The notes under the pieces: generated by a model
Told to the model about the DNA's origin: nothing
Seen by the model: only the letters and a program-made list of their open reading frames with translations
The model's database searches: none
In this document: positions 1 through 10,220 of the stretch, piece after piece
How positions within the stretch are numbered: the first letter of the stretch is position 1
Layout of the letters: each line of letters starts with the position of its first letter
From: Corythucha ciliata
Lineage: Eukaryota > Arthropoda > Insecta > Hemiptera > Tingidae
NCBI GenBank assembly: GCA_038030265.1
Contig: CM075939.1
Coordinates: 9,033,253 to 9,097,252 of the forward strand
DNA length: 64,000 nt
Reading direction: 5' to 3'
Made by a program: the position numbers and the translations under genes

Positions 1-1054
1 TCCGATGAGGCCAGAAAGAATAAAAGTAATGATACTGGACCTGCTTCACATGTTCAGCTAGAAAAAAGTAAAAAAGAGGCACCGCCACCCCCAGTAACGG
101 TTATTGGTGTTACTGAGTACAGTACGATACATAATTTCATAAAAAGTGTGGAAACCACAAAAGAGTGTTCCATCAAAGCGTTATCCAACAATGTTTGGAA
201 AATCTTCGCCCAAGATAGCGACTCGTATCGTGCTCTTACTAATGGCTTAAGGCAAAAAAAATTCGAGTGGTACACGTATGAGAATAAAAATGAGCGCCCC
301 TTCAGAGTAGTCGCAATAGGTCTTCACCACTCCTGCTTACCGGAGGATATAGTGACCGACCTTAAGGAAAAGGGGTATAAAATTACAGAGGCTGTTAACC
401 TAATTAAAAAAACCAGGGAAAATGACGACGAGGGCAACCCAATCGTCATCAAGAAGAATCTTCCTCTTTTCGTACTTAGCTTCGATAACATGGAAGAGAC
501 TGAAAAGATATACTCGATCCAGTCGATTCTTAATATAAAAGTTAAGATCGAACCTTTGAGAAGAACTACTAATCTCATTCCGCAGTGTAAGAACTGCCAG
601 GGGTTCAACCATACACGAACCTACTGCCAGCGAGAAGCGAGGTGTGTTAAGTGTGCTGGGAAGCATGACGCCCAAAAATGCCCCCTCACGAAGCCCAGCA
701 AAATGCGTCAACTGCGGAGACGCCCACCCAGCAAGCTATCGTGGATGTGAGGTAGCCAAAGAGTTGCAGCGTATGAAAGAAAAAGCCAATAACTCCAAGA
801 CCGGAGGGACTGGGAAAAGGCAAGCAGCAAAGATCATTCAGAAAGTCCAACCAGATGCTAGGGAAACAATTGTTCCGACTAAAAAACAAACATCCTATGC
901 TGGGGTAGTTAGCGGCCATCCGGCTCCATCCTCAGTTGATAAAATGCTCACTCTACTATTGGAAATTGTGAACGAGCAAAAAAGAACCAATAATCTGTTG
1001 GCTGAGACGGTTAGCACCCTCGAAAAGAGCCTAAAAGTTAGACAAAAATTATGA
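1..1054 (+). pseudogene. Jockey ORF1 (nucleocapsid-like protein), partial and frameshifted
   Basis: The frame is open from base 1 with no start codon inside the window. Residues from about base 580 form three zinc knuckles: a CCHC at 586-630 (C-x2-C-x4-H-x4-C), a second at about 640-680 (C-x2-C-x3-H-x4-C), and a third at about 705-750. The third lies in another frame, so there is an indel at about 685-705. After the third knuckle a basic and then a coiled-coil-prone tail runs to the stop at 1052-1054. In Jockey elements this protein binds the element RNA and carries it to the nucleus. The frameshift would remove the last knuckle and the tail. Confidence 0.85.
1051..1054 (+). promoter_or_regulatory. 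ATGA overlap of ORF1 stop and ORF2 start
   Basis: The ORF2 ATG (1051-1053) overlaps the ORF1 TGA (1052-1054). This ATGA arrangement is known from several LINEs, such as the SART1 type, to support termination-reinitiation, in which ORF2 is translated by ribosomes that have just finished ORF1. No other upstream ATG would give a full endonuclease domain, so this overlap decides the ORF2 start. Reinitiation in this copy is an inference. Confidence 0.7.
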
Positions 1055-3694
1055 AACGTCAAAATACTGTGACAATAGCAGCATGGAATGCAAATGGATT
1101 GGGGCAACATGCTTCAGAACTTGAGTTATTTCTCCATCAAGAAAAAGTTGATATCTGTTTGATCTCGGAAACTCATTTCACGAGGTCATCTCACATGAAA
1201 ATCAAAGGCTACTCGTGCTATCATGCGGACCACCCAACAGGTAGACCGCGAGGAGGAGCAGCCATCTTCATTAAGAGCACCGTTCAACACTACGTGGAAC
1301 CCAGTATCCAGGAAGAGTTCATGCAAGTAGCAACAGTTAAAGCATCCGTAAATAGCAAAAGCTGTAGCATTTCTGCCATCTACTGCCCTCCCAGATACGC
1401 ACTGAAAGAAGAGGACTACTTATCGTTAATGGATAGTCTGGGTGCTAATTTCGTCATCGGCGGGGATTTCAATGCAAAGAACACATATTGGGGCTCGAGG
1501 CTAACAACCACAAAAGGACGAGAGTTGTTCTCCGCTGGGAGAAGAAAAAATTGCAGTTTCCATTCATCAGGAAAGCCTACGTATTGGCCCATCTCATTGA
1601 TTTTTTTGTAGTCAAGGGAGTATCGGACAACTTCATTCACGTAGAAGACTGTGGCAGTCTAATGTCAGATCATTCTGCTATCGTTCTTACGATTAGCGGC
1701 TCAATCATTTTGAAGGAAGACCGGCCAAGGCTAGTCACTCAACGCACTAGTTGGGATGTTTTCAGGGAATACGTCGCCTCTAATGTTAACCTTTCAGTCC
1801 CTCTAAAATCACCGGAACAATTAGAAGAGGAAGCTGGGAACTTCGTCAAATGTATTCAGCGAGCTGCTTGGTCTGCCACGCCTACAGAAAAAATTGCCAC
1901 CACCCCCCGTGAGGTTAGAGAGCTGGTTAGGGAAAAAAGAAAGGCGAGGAAACTCTGGCAAAACAGTAGAGCTCCTTGTGACAAAGCAAAACTGAATAGG
2001 CTAAAGACTCGGCTTGACGCCCTGAACAAGGAAATCAAGCAAGAAACACATGCCAGACTATTGATGGAGTTAACTCCAGGAAAGGACACGGATTACTCCC
2101 TGTGGAAGATTACTAAATCGCTTAAGCATCCCAAAGAGCACATTCCTGTGATTAGAAAGCTGGACGGAGAATGGGCCAAAAGTCCCCGAGAGAAAGCTGA
2201 ACTATTTGCAGAGCACCTCGAAGAAACATTTATGCCGCTGCAAGGGGAAAGAGATGAGGAAGACCTGCCGACGCTGCCTCCATCAGCGTCTTCGCAATAT
2301 ATAAGACCGGTAACGTTTAATGAGCTTAAATATGCAATAAACAATCTCAAAACAAATAAAGCTCCTGGGTATGACCTCATAACTGGGAATGTCGTCAAAC
2401 TACTCCCGGAAGTAGGAATGCGTATGTTACTATACCTCATAACGCATCGCTGAGACTCAAATACGTACCTCGTTGCTGGAAAGTGGCAGAAGTGATCATG
2501 ATCCTGAAACCTGGTAAGGAATCATGCGAGAAAACGTCGTACCGTCCTATATCATTGTTACCAGTGATCTCCAAACTTTTCGAGAGGTTACTCGTGAAGA
2601 GATTAAAAGCCATAGTCAAAGACAAGGAGCTTATCCCCAATCACCAGTTCGGGTTCAGGGAAAAGCACTCCACTATTGATCAAGTGAATCGCATCACTCG
2701 GGTGATTGAGAACTCTTTAGAGAGGAAGCAAGTCTGCGCGAGCGTGTTCCTTGATGTTTCCCAAGCATTTGATAAAGTCTGGCATCAGGGTCTGCTGTAC
2801 AAACTTAGAAGAAACTTGCCGGACCAATACTTCCACATTCTCAAGTCGTACCTCTCAGAAAGACACTTCAGGGTGAAGCACGAAGGAGCGTATTCATCAT
2901 TAAAGAGGATAAATGCTGGTGTTACCCAAGGAAGTGTACTTGGGCCGCTGCTGTATCTCCTCTATACGAACGACGTCCCTAGCAGTGGGGACACAACAAT
3001 TGCAACGTTTGCAGACGACACAGCCCTACTGGCGGTTGCAGAGTCTGTTGAAGAAGCAACATCACAACTACAGCACACAGTAAATAATGTATGTCAATGG
3101 GCCAAAAAATGGCGACTAAAACTGAACGAACTCAAGTCCTCACACATCTACTTCACAAACAAGAAAATAATCAATATACCAATAATTATCAACGGACAAC
3201 AGGTACCCATAGTAAACACCGCTAAATACCTGGGTATGACACTCGACACTAAGCTTAAATGGAAAGAGCACGTTAAGAAGAAAAATGAAGAACTAAAACT
3301 GAAGTTTAGAAGACTGTTTTGGTTACTTGGTAGGCACTCTGAGCTCTCCATCCATAACCAATTGCTAATATATAGACAAGTGCTGAAGCCAGTATGGACG
3401 TATGGAATTCAGCTCTGGGGTTGTACAAAAAAGACCAATATTAAGGTCATACAAACATTCCAGAACAAGGTACTGAGGAGCATTGTCAATGCCCCCTGGT
3501 ATGTTCGCAATGATGACCTCCACCGAGACCTCAAGGTGGAAACCGTAAAAGAAGTAATTGAGCAGCATGCGATCAAACACCAACACCGTCTTCGGGAGCA
3601 TATGAACCCGGAAGCACTTCGCCTCCTGGACAACGGTGACGTCGTCAGGCGGCTACAGCGGACAAAACCCATGGACCTTGTGGTGTCGCGGTAA
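1051..3694 (+). pseudogene. Jockey ORF2: endonuclease-reverse transcriptase, two frameshifts
   Basis: The N-terminal part (1051-1600) is an APE-type endonuclease with WNANG near the start, SETH, and GGDFNAKN. The frame is lost at about 1588-1606 beside a run of seven T and resumes with the end of the endonuclease (SDHSAI) and the linker. A second shift at about 2430-2446 precedes the reverse transcriptase. The reverse transcriptase shows YRPISLLP, the FLDVSQAFDKVWH block, GVTQGSVLGPLL and the catalytic FADD at about 3007-3020. The C-terminal NAPWYVRNDDLHRDL block is shared with the other two Jockey copies in this window. There is no RNase H domain. The stop is at 3692-3694. Confidence 0.9.
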
Positions 3695-3825
3695 TGACAG
3701 TGAGGTGCGTGCGTGCTCGTAGGAGGAAGGCCACTGGGCCATGAACTCCAATAATGTTGTAAATTGTATATAAGTAAATTAACTTGATGGGCTCAGGCTC
3801 AGTTGTTATAATACAGATACCTATT

Positions 3826-3863
3826 AATAAAGATATCTAAAAATGAAAAAAAAGAAAAAAAAA
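3826..3863 (+). terminator. Polyadenylation signal and A-rich tail of the first Jockey element
   Basis: AATAAA at 3826-3831 is followed 10 nt later by an A-rich tail (3841-3863) broken by single T and G bases. This marks the 3' end of the retrotransposed RNA copy. Confidence 0.75.
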
Positions 3864-4499
3864 GTTGTTATTGTCAGCTTGATTGCTGGCGAGGGGTATG
3901 AGAGGACGTCCCCATTGATTGGATTAGTGCCTACGCTACAGCAGAGCATCAAACGTGGAAACTTAATCGTGACCGGGGGGGGGGTGATCGATTTTATCGA
4001 CATTTTCCCCTGAACATATCATTTTTTTTCCTCTATGGCCATGGAAAAGCTACGTGGATTCGTCAGGCCGCTTGCGGGACGCTCTAAAATCGATCAAAAG
4101 TCTAATAGCGATTTCCATTCAACACACTATACACAAGTTTAGTGCCGCGTCTCCTCCATAAAACATAATATATGTTTCAATCATGGGCATAGCCAGAGGG
4201 GGGCAGGGATGGCCAGTTGCCCTCTCCTAGAGCTGCCCAAGTGCCCACCCCTGATGGACACCATTGGAACGTCCAAATCCTGCTTCAGGGTCACCACATT
4301 TCGTTTCGTTGACGCTCACTAAAAAATCATTTCTCGGATTTCGCTCACTAAAAAAAAAAAACAATTTCGAGGATTTTTGCGCCATAAAAATACATTTTTG
4401 CAGACCCGACCCTACTAAAAAGCAAATTTCTCAGATTCAGCTTTGTAAAAATCCAATGAGCAGTGATGATTGAACCAATTGAACTACTGAACTTTGTTT
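3864..4499. repeat. Non-coding; degenerate AT-rich repeats at about 4300-4460
   Basis: No gene is supported here. There is a G-run near 3976-3986. At about 4300-4460 a poorly conserved unit of roughly 34 nt recurs, with variants of a 'cactaaaaaa...tttctcgga' core. This resembles the degenerate arrays elsewhere in the window. A GC-rich segment at about 4185-4260 contains words such as GGGCATAGCCAGAGG, which may be the remnant of a DNA-transposon end. Confidence 0.35.
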
Positions 4500-4709
4500 G
4501 CCTACCAACCAACCTGATACCCCGGACCGCGACCGATTACCGCGAAATTGGCGGATTGCTGTTGGGTTGCTGTTGTGTCTTCAGAGAAAGAGAATCCCCA
4601 ACAATTTTGGGTAAATATTTTATTCAACGAGAAGTAAACAAAAAGAGGAACAATAATACACATGGCTAAAAAGGTAAGAAGGCATGACAGACGTAATAAT
4701 CTCCCCCAC
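4500..4709 (-). repeat. Probable 3' LTR with polypurine tract
   Basis: On the minus strand a polypurine tract (about 4700-4709) follows the pol C-terminal tail, as expected just before a 3' LTR. The next 200 nt contain an AATAAA at 4619-4624. No second LTR copy is in the window and the distal boundary was not seen, so both extent and identity are inferred from position. Confidence 0.4.
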
Positions 4710-4962
4710 TAATTGAAATGACCAACAGGAAGGAGCTATTCATAATATCATTTAAATATTTCGGTCGTTGTCTCTTTCTTGTTGAGCGACGGATATCAGG
4801 GAGTTCTTGTTCTGGACATTCTGAATTAGTGATTTCAGATTGTGAATTCAGTTCTGTTGGTGGTCCAGGATCTGCATCGGTTTGTGCTGGAGTGAAATAT
4901 TGTTGAGACTGTTCTTCAGCCGGAGTGTCTGATAACCTTGGTGCCGTCGCTGCAGTTGATGA

Positions 4963-6145
4963 CTATGGAACCCCGACTACGTCTGACCGAGAGTAATCTG
5001 GTACGTGGAAAATTTTGTCCTTTTTTAGCAATTGACGCAAAGAGTAGGTGATAGTCGAGAATTTCGGTGTGAATTTGGCGTAATAAGTGACCATACCCAA
5101 AAAACGACGTAGTTCGTCCACACTTGTAGGGCGAGGTAGGTCCGCTACGGCTCGAACTTTTTCGGGGGGCTTTCTTATTTGATTGTGTCTGATTTTGTGG
5201 CCAAGGTAGTCGATTTCGGTTTTGAAAAATGAACATTTTTTTTTTGTTGACATGAAGATCATTGTCGGAAAGACGTTTAAGACAGGCTCGTAAATTTTTA
5301 GTGCACTCCTCTAGCGTGGTGCCATGGACGATTATGTCATCGAAGTAGGCTTCGGTTTTTTTAAGGCCTTGTAAAATCTGAGTTAAAACGCGGTTGAACT
5401 CCGACGGTGCGGTTTTGATTCCGAAGCTTAGACGGTTGATACGATATGTGCCTCGATGTGTTACCATTGTTTGGATTCCGCTCCTTTTAGCGTCCACTTT
5501 TAGGTGAAGATAGGCTTTGTACAAATCTAATTTACAGAAAAATGTCGAGTCTCGGAGGCTTTGAAGGACATCATCGATTCGACGAATAGGGTGGTTAGCC
5601 GAAACTAATCTCTTGTTAACGCCGCACTTGTAGTCGACGCATATTCGGACACTTCCATCTGGTTTTGGTATAACCACTAATGGTGAGCCCCAGTCACTTG
5701 TTGCGACAGGTGTGATTATGCCAGCGGCTTCAAGGGAGTCTAGTTCCGTTTCGACTTTTTCTCGTAATGCGTAAGGAACGTCTCGAGCGGGTGTGAAAAT
5801 GGGTGTGATGTTCTCACGGAGGGTTAGATGAAGTTCAAGCTTCGGAACACACCCGATTCTTTCTTCGAAAACTGAGGGAAATTCACTGAAGAGATCTTCT
5901 GGTTGCGTATGATTAAGGAAAACAGAACTTTTAGGAAGGGTGGTGTGGTGATCGAGGTCGATTTGTTTAAGATTGATGTCGAGGTTCCGTATCCATGTTC
6001 GCCCTAGTAGTGCTTGATGGGACGGGAAAGGTGATAGCCTATTTACAGACAACAGACGCACAATACCACACGTTCCAGCTAAAAACTGAACGCAACTTCC
6101 GAGTGGTGCTGAGAGGGCTTCACCCAACGTGCGATATGGGGTCAA
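4963..6145 (-). pseudogene. Gypsy pol fragment: protease end and reverse transcriptase
   Basis: The minus-strand frame from 6145 has a protease C-terminus, then REKVETELDSLEAAGII and the RT core (WGSPLVVIPKPDGSVRICVD, FCKLDLYKAYLHL). The catalytic motif is YFDD at about 5330-5345, with F where Gypsy elements usually have L, V or I. The frame breaks at a T10 run (5236-5245), and the thumb/connection continues in another frame to 4963 with LGHKI and RRFLGMVTYYAKF. The connection domain ends abruptly before RNase H. It resembles the lineage of the Gypsy element at 58804-64000. Confidence 0.85.
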
Positions 6146-6371
6146 ATGGGGTGGTTATGCGTTGACGCCGTGTATTTCATGGCGTCTTTTAAAAATACGG
6201 CACCATGCATTTTGGTGCAGCTAGCCACTGACCACCCAACTCCGACCTCCAGCCTTCCCGGCGTCTTTGACGCGCCGTGCTGTGGCATCCGCGGCATGGT
6301 TGGCGGCTCTGTTACGGAGAATTCCCTTAACAAATGGAGGAGGGGTATGGGCCGTGTAGCGGCGAGGGCAC

Positions 6372-6540
6372 AATTCGCACACTCGGAAGAATACTGGTAC
6401 AACTCAAATACGTTTTTCTGACCAATCCAGTTTGGATCAAATTAATCCAATCGTGAAAAACCTGTCCAGTATTAATCCAAACTGTATAGTTCAGAAAAAC
6501 TTCTTTGAGTTGTACCAGTATTCTTCCGAGTGTGCGAATT
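6372..6540. repeat. Long near-perfect inverted repeat (about 70-bp arms, 25-bp loop)
   Basis: The left arm (about 6372-6447) starts AATTCGCACACTCGGAAGAA. The right arm (about 6471-6540) is its reverse complement with a few mismatches and small indels, ending TTCTTCCGAGTGTGCGAATT. The homology continues inward to an 'AGTTTGGAT...ATTAAT' core, leaving a short central loop. It lies between the truncated end of the Gypsy remnant and the truncated 5' end of the next LINE. No terminal duplication was recognised. Confidence 0.8.
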
Positions 6541-6576
6541 GAGCACAATTGAGCAGGGTGTTCACTGGGGGAAGCT

Positions 6577-7344
6577 ATGACGTCGCCATGGGCATGGGAG
6601 AGGCAGGTCAAGGGCCTCTCTGCGACAGCAGGTAAGCTGGTTTACTGTAGGGATGAGGAGCGGCCACGAACTGCGCTGCTTCTAAGTCCCGCAGTGAAAT
6701 TTTTAACTATGCCAGAATTTCTGTGCAGAGATTTGACGGCAGTCATCCTGGAAGCCAAGGACGAGGACCGGACCCGGAGGTGTGTGGTAGCTTCCGCGTA
6801 CTTCCCTGGGGACGCTGAGGTGACGCCGCCGGAGGAGCTTCAGCGTTTGGTCCTGTACTGCAGCGCGAGGAACCTGCAGCTGATTGTGGGTTGTGATGCG
6901 AATGCTCACCATACCATCTGGGGAAGTATAGATGTCAACGCCAGGGGTGAGTCACTCTTTCAATTTTTGATGACGCATGACCTGGTGGTGGTAAATCAGA
7001 GCTCGATCCCTACTTTCGTGACAAGTGTGAGGAGTGAGGTCCTGGATGTTACTCTGGCTAGCCAGTTTTTGGCCAATAGTGTCAGAGATTGGAAAGTCAT
7101 GTCAGAAACATCAATGTCTGACCATAGGCTGATTTCGTTTGAGGTCGAGTTTCCTAGGGTTAGAAGTACAGAGTATCGGAATCCCAAGAACGCGGACTGG
7201 GAGGTCTTTAAGGGGCATCTTGAACAGGAGTTGTCTGAGATGGACCTGGACATTCAGTGCCACGCCGATCTCGATAGGGCGGTGGAGGCGATCAATTCAG
7301 CGGTCCTCAGTGCGTATGAGGAAAGCTGTCCTGTTATAAGGTGA
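6577..7344 (+). pseudogene. LINE endonuclease domain (N-terminally truncated)
   Basis: An APE-type endonuclease is visible from the loop before the central sheet. It has GCDANAHHTIWGS at about 6891-6930, which corresponds to the GD(F/A)N catalytic block. It continues with LDVTLAS and SDHRLISFEV, the conserved C-terminal SDH motif at about 7115-7140. The region with the first catalytic asparagine is absent, so nicking activity is not expected. The frame ends at 7342-7344 and continues one frame over. Confidence 0.8.
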
Positions 7345-10103
7345 AGAAGGGGAACAGGGAAGTCCCTTGGTGGAACAATGAGCTGGAGATGCTCAGAAGA
7401 GAAACGAGGAGGCTTTACAATAGGGCCAGATCACGTGGGGAGTGGGAGGCTTATAGGCACTCCCTCACGGAGTATAACAAGGCCCTTAAGAAAGCAAAGC
7501 GGGCCACGTGGAGGACCTTCTGTGAGGGGATGGAGAATGTGTCCGTTATGGGCAGACTACAGAGGGTCCTGTCCAAAGAGAGCCCGGGCCAAATTGGTCT
7601 AATAAAAAAGGCAGATGGGGCGTATACCGAGAGCGCTAAAGAGACCCTGGAGGTCCTCCTGCGAAGTCATTTTCCTGATTCCAGGGATGCTGGGGCCTCA
7701 GATGTTCAGGGCGAAGTGGTGGCTGACTGCCAGCCAGCAAATAATGCAATATGGAGCGCATCGGGGAAATTGTTTACGCCCGCGAAAATTAAATGGGCTA
7801 TCGGCTCATTTAAGCCCTATAAATCCCCTGGGCCGGACAGGATATTCCCGGTCATGTTACAGCGTGGCCTGGAGGTCCTGGAGCCGCGTCTCAGAAGGAT
7901 ATTTAGGGCAAGTTATGCATTATCGTATATACCGAAGGCATGGAGGGAGGTCAGGGTTGTGTTCATTCCTAAGTCGGGAGCAAACTCCTCGGCCCAGGCA
8001 AAGGCGTACCGACCCATAAGCCTCATGTCCTTCCTCCTTAAAACAATGGAAAAGGTAATTGGCCTGGATATCAAGGACGGTTGCCTTAAAATTAAACCAA
8101 TCCAGAGGGGGCAGCATGCCTACCAGGCGGGCAAGTCTACTGAGACCGCCCTAAACGAACTGGTGGGTAAGGTTGAGAAATCTCTGGAGGCGAAAGAAAC
8201 TGCGCTGGGCTGCTTCCTGGACATAGGTGGTGCTTTTGATAACACCACCTATGACTCTATGGAGGCTGCAGTAAGGAGCAGAGGTGTTGACCCATCCTCA
8301 GTGAAATGGATCAAGGGGATGCTGGAATGCCGCGTCGTGACTTCGGAGCTGGGAGGGGAGACTGTTTCCGTGTTGCCCTCAAGGGGGTGTCCCCAGGGGG
8401 GTGTGCTCTCTCCTTTGCTCTGGTTGCTCGTGGTGGACGAGCTTCTCGCTATCTTAAAGGAGCAGGGTTATGAGGTAGTTGGTTACGCGGATGACCTTGC
8501 GATTCTAGTTAGGGGCAAATTTGATGATACCATATCCAGTAGGATGCAGGGTGCCCTTAACATAGTGCAGCGATGGTGCAGCAGGTATGGTCTCAGGGTT
8601 AACCCTGAGAAGACCACCCTTGTTGCGTTTACCAGGCGGAGGAAGCTGGCATTAAAGGTAGTTCGACTGAATGGAGAAGTGTTGAAAGTAGGAAAAGAAG
8701 TCAAGTACCTTGGAGTTACCCCGGATCAGGGGCTCAAATGGACCTCGCATATCAAGAGGGTGCTGAATAAGGCCACGTTCGCATTGTGGGCTGGTCGGAA
8801 AATGTTTGGCAAAACATGGGGTCTAAAGCCAAAAATGGTGTTGTGGCTGTATACAGCCGTTGTTAGGCCTATCGTCACCTATGGCTCACTCCTATGGTGG
8901 CAGAAGACGAAACAAGGGACAGTCCAGGCCTTGCTGAGTAAGTTGCAGCGCCAGGCCTGTCTTGGAGTAACGGGTGCTATGCATTCGTGCCCGACGGCAG
9001 CCATGGAGGTGTTACTGGACATGCCCCCCCTGCACTTTCATGTGCAGGCGACCGCATATATGGCGGCGGTGAGACTGCTGCGGGCGGAGTACGTGAAGCG
9101 GGGTGTCCAGGTTGGGCACTTGCGTGTTCTGGAGGAAGTTGCATGTAGTGAGGCGGCTGAAGTTACGGATCTCATGCATGTGAGGATGGATTTTGAAAAA
9201 CCCTTTAAGGTCGATGTAGGCAACCGCGACCTTTGGGATAAGGGTTTGCCGAGGTTTAAGCCCGGCACGCAAGTATGGTATACTGATGGATCTGTGAAGG
9301 ATGGGGGTGCTGGCCTTGGGGTCTTTGGCCCCAGGCTTCAGCATTGGGAGTCCCTTGGGACGACCGCCACCATCTTTCAGGCGGAGATCTATGCTATAGA
9401 AGCCTGTGCGCGGAAGATTAGTGAGAGGGGTCTCCGGAAAGCGAAGATCTTTATCCTGTCTGACAGCCAGGCGGCTCTTAAAGCCCTAGGCTCAAGTGTC
9501 GTGAATTCGAAGCTAGTTTGGGGATGTCTTGAAGCCCTCAGGCCTGTGGCAACGGCAAACAGCCTTACTTTGATGTGGGTGCCGGGTCGCAAGGGGTTTG
9601 AGGGGAATGAAATGGCTGATCAACTCGCGAAGAGTGGATCAGAGATGCCTTACGTGGGCCCGGAGCCAAGTCTCGGGGTCACGAAGTCCTTCACGAAGAG
9701 GCAGGTGCAGGCGTGGTTGGACGAGAGGCATCGTGAACACTGGTTTAGACAACCAGGTCTCAGGCAGGCCAAGCTCTTTGTCACTCCAAAGGGACGATCG
9801 GAGAAGGGCCTGATCTCTCTGAGCCGAGGAGACCTTAGAATCTTGGTGGGACTGCTAACGGGACATTGTGCCCTTCGATATACACTCAGACTAATGGAGA
9901 AGTCTGACACGGACATTTGCAGATTTTGCGACCTGGCCGTGGAAACAGCAGAGCACGTACTGTGTGAGTGCCAGGCTCTGGGGCGGTTACGCTTTCAACA
10001 TCTTGGAAATGATGTGCTTCAACCGGAGAACATCTCCAGGATGGCTACGGGAAATATCCTCAACTTCGTTAAGGAGTGGTGGTGGAGGACGCTTGAAAAC
10101 TAG
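7341..10103 (+). CDS. LINE reverse transcriptase - RNase H - CCHC polypeptide
   Basis: This is 920 codons without interruption. The linker has VPWWNNEL. The reverse transcriptase has YRPISLMS, the GCFLDIGGAFDNT block, GCPQGGVLSPLL and catalytic YADD (about 8484-8496). RNase H (about 9275-9640) shows YTDGS, the QAEIYAIEA glutamate, SDSQAAL and GNEMADQLA. The usual histidine of WVPGH is arginine here (WVPGR), which may lower activity. The C-terminal finger is C-x2-C-x8-H-x4-C at about 9918-9970. It is listed as CDS because it is open throughout, but it lacks its own start and is part of a broken ORF2. Confidence 0.85.
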   Translation: MKKGNREVPWWNNELEMLRRETRRLYNRARSRGEWEAYRHSLTEYNKALKKAKRATWRTFCEGMENVSVMGRLQRVLSKESPGQIGLIKKADGAYTESAKETLEVLLRSHFPDSRDAGASDVQGEVVADCQPANNAIWSASGKLFTPAKIKWAIGSFKPYKSPGPDRIFPVMLQRGLEVLEPRLRRIFRASYALSYIPKAWREVRVVFIPKSGANSSAQAKAYRPISLMSFLLKTMEKVIGLDIKDGCLKIKPIQRGQHAYQAGKSTETALNELVGKVEKSLEAKETALGCFLDIGGAFDNTTYDSMEAAVRSRGVDPSSVKWIKGMLECRVVTSELGGETVSVLPSRGCPQGGVLSPLLWLLVVDELLAILKEQGYEVVGYADDLAILVRGKFDDTISSRMQGALNIVQRWCSRYGLRVNPEKTTLVAFTRRRKLALKVVRLNGEVLKVGKEVKYLGVTPDQGLKWTSHIKRVLNKATFALWAGRKMFGKTWGLKPKMVLWLYTAVVRPIVTYGSLLWWQKTKQGTVQALLSKLQRQACLGVTGAMHSCPTAAMEVLLDMPPLHFHVQATAYMAAVRLLRAEYVKRGVQVGHLRVLEEVACSEAAEVTDLMHVRMDFEKPFKVDVGNRDLWDKGLPRFKPGTQVWYTDGSVKDGGAGLGVFGPRLQHWESLGTTATIFQAEIYAIEACARKISERGLRKAKIFILSDSQAALKALGSSVVNSKLVWGCLEALRPVATANSLTLMWVPGRKGFEGNEMADQLAKSGSEMPYVGPEPSLGVTKSFTKRQVQAWLDERHREHWFRQPGLRQAKLFVTPKGRSEKGLISLSRGDLRILVGLLTGHCALRYTLRLMEKSDTDICRFCDLAVETAEHVLCECQALGRLRFQHLGNDVLQPENISRMATGNILNFVKEWWWRTLEN

Positions 10104-10220
10104 CGTCTTTCTTGGCAGGGCAACCTGAGGGGACACCACAATAGATCTTATAGGTCGAGTTTGGTAGGAGATAATTTCTTTTGGGCTTCCCTCCCCGTTT
10201 AAAAAAAAACAAAAAAAACA

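Larger units (their letters stand above)
1..3863 (+). mobile_element. Jockey-clade non-LTR retrotransposon, 5' end outside the window
   Basis: ORF1 (gag-like, zinc knuckles) and ORF2 (endonuclease plus reverse transcriptase, no RNase H) run in tandem, which is the plan of Jockey-clade LINEs. ORF1 is already open at base 1, so the 5' UTR and ORF1 start lie to the left. The 3' end has an AATAAA at 3826-3831 and an A-rich tail at 3841-3863. One frameshift in ORF1 and two in ORF2 make this copy defective. The long uninterrupted stretches between lesions suggest it is only moderately old. Confidence 0.9.
4500..6145 (-). mobile_element. Ty3/Gypsy retrotransposon remnant (protease end to RT, C-terminal tail, probable 3' LTR)
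   Basis: Read on the minus strand, the element starts inside the protease domain (LLGRTWI at about 6000) and contains most of the reverse transcriptase. It then jumps to the hydrophilic C-terminal tail of pol (RRSTRKRQRPKYLND at about 4765-4810). RNase H and integrase are missing, so a large internal deletion lies near 4965. A polypurine tract (minus-strand AGTGGGGGAGA, 4700-4710) is followed by a probable 3' LTR containing AATAAA (4619-4624 on minus). The outer LTR boundary near 4500 is uncertain. Confidence 0.75.
6577..10220 (+). mobile_element. R1/LOA/I-group LINE with RNase H, 5' truncated
   Basis: It has an endonuclease lacking roughly its first 40 residues, then reverse transcriptase, RNase H and a CCHC finger, in the order of LINEs of the R1/LOA/I assemblage. 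The 3' UTR (10104-10200) ends in an A-rich tail (10201-10220). No ORF1 is present upstream, so the copy is 5' truncated at about 6550-6577. A single frameshift near 7335-7342 is the only lesion I can see in 3.5 kb, so this copy is relatively young. The exact clade cannot be set without a tree. Confidence 0.88.

Noticed and set aside
644..1054. Independent small gene with a zinc knuckle
   Set aside because: It is the frameshifted C-terminal half of Jockey ORF1, continuous with the frame open from base 1.
1588..1606. Programmed frameshifts in the Jockey and Gypsy pol genes at homopolymer runs (1599-1606, 5236-5245)
   Set aside because: The shifts fall inside catalytic domains and differ between copies. 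Mutation or sequencing error at homopolymers explains them better.
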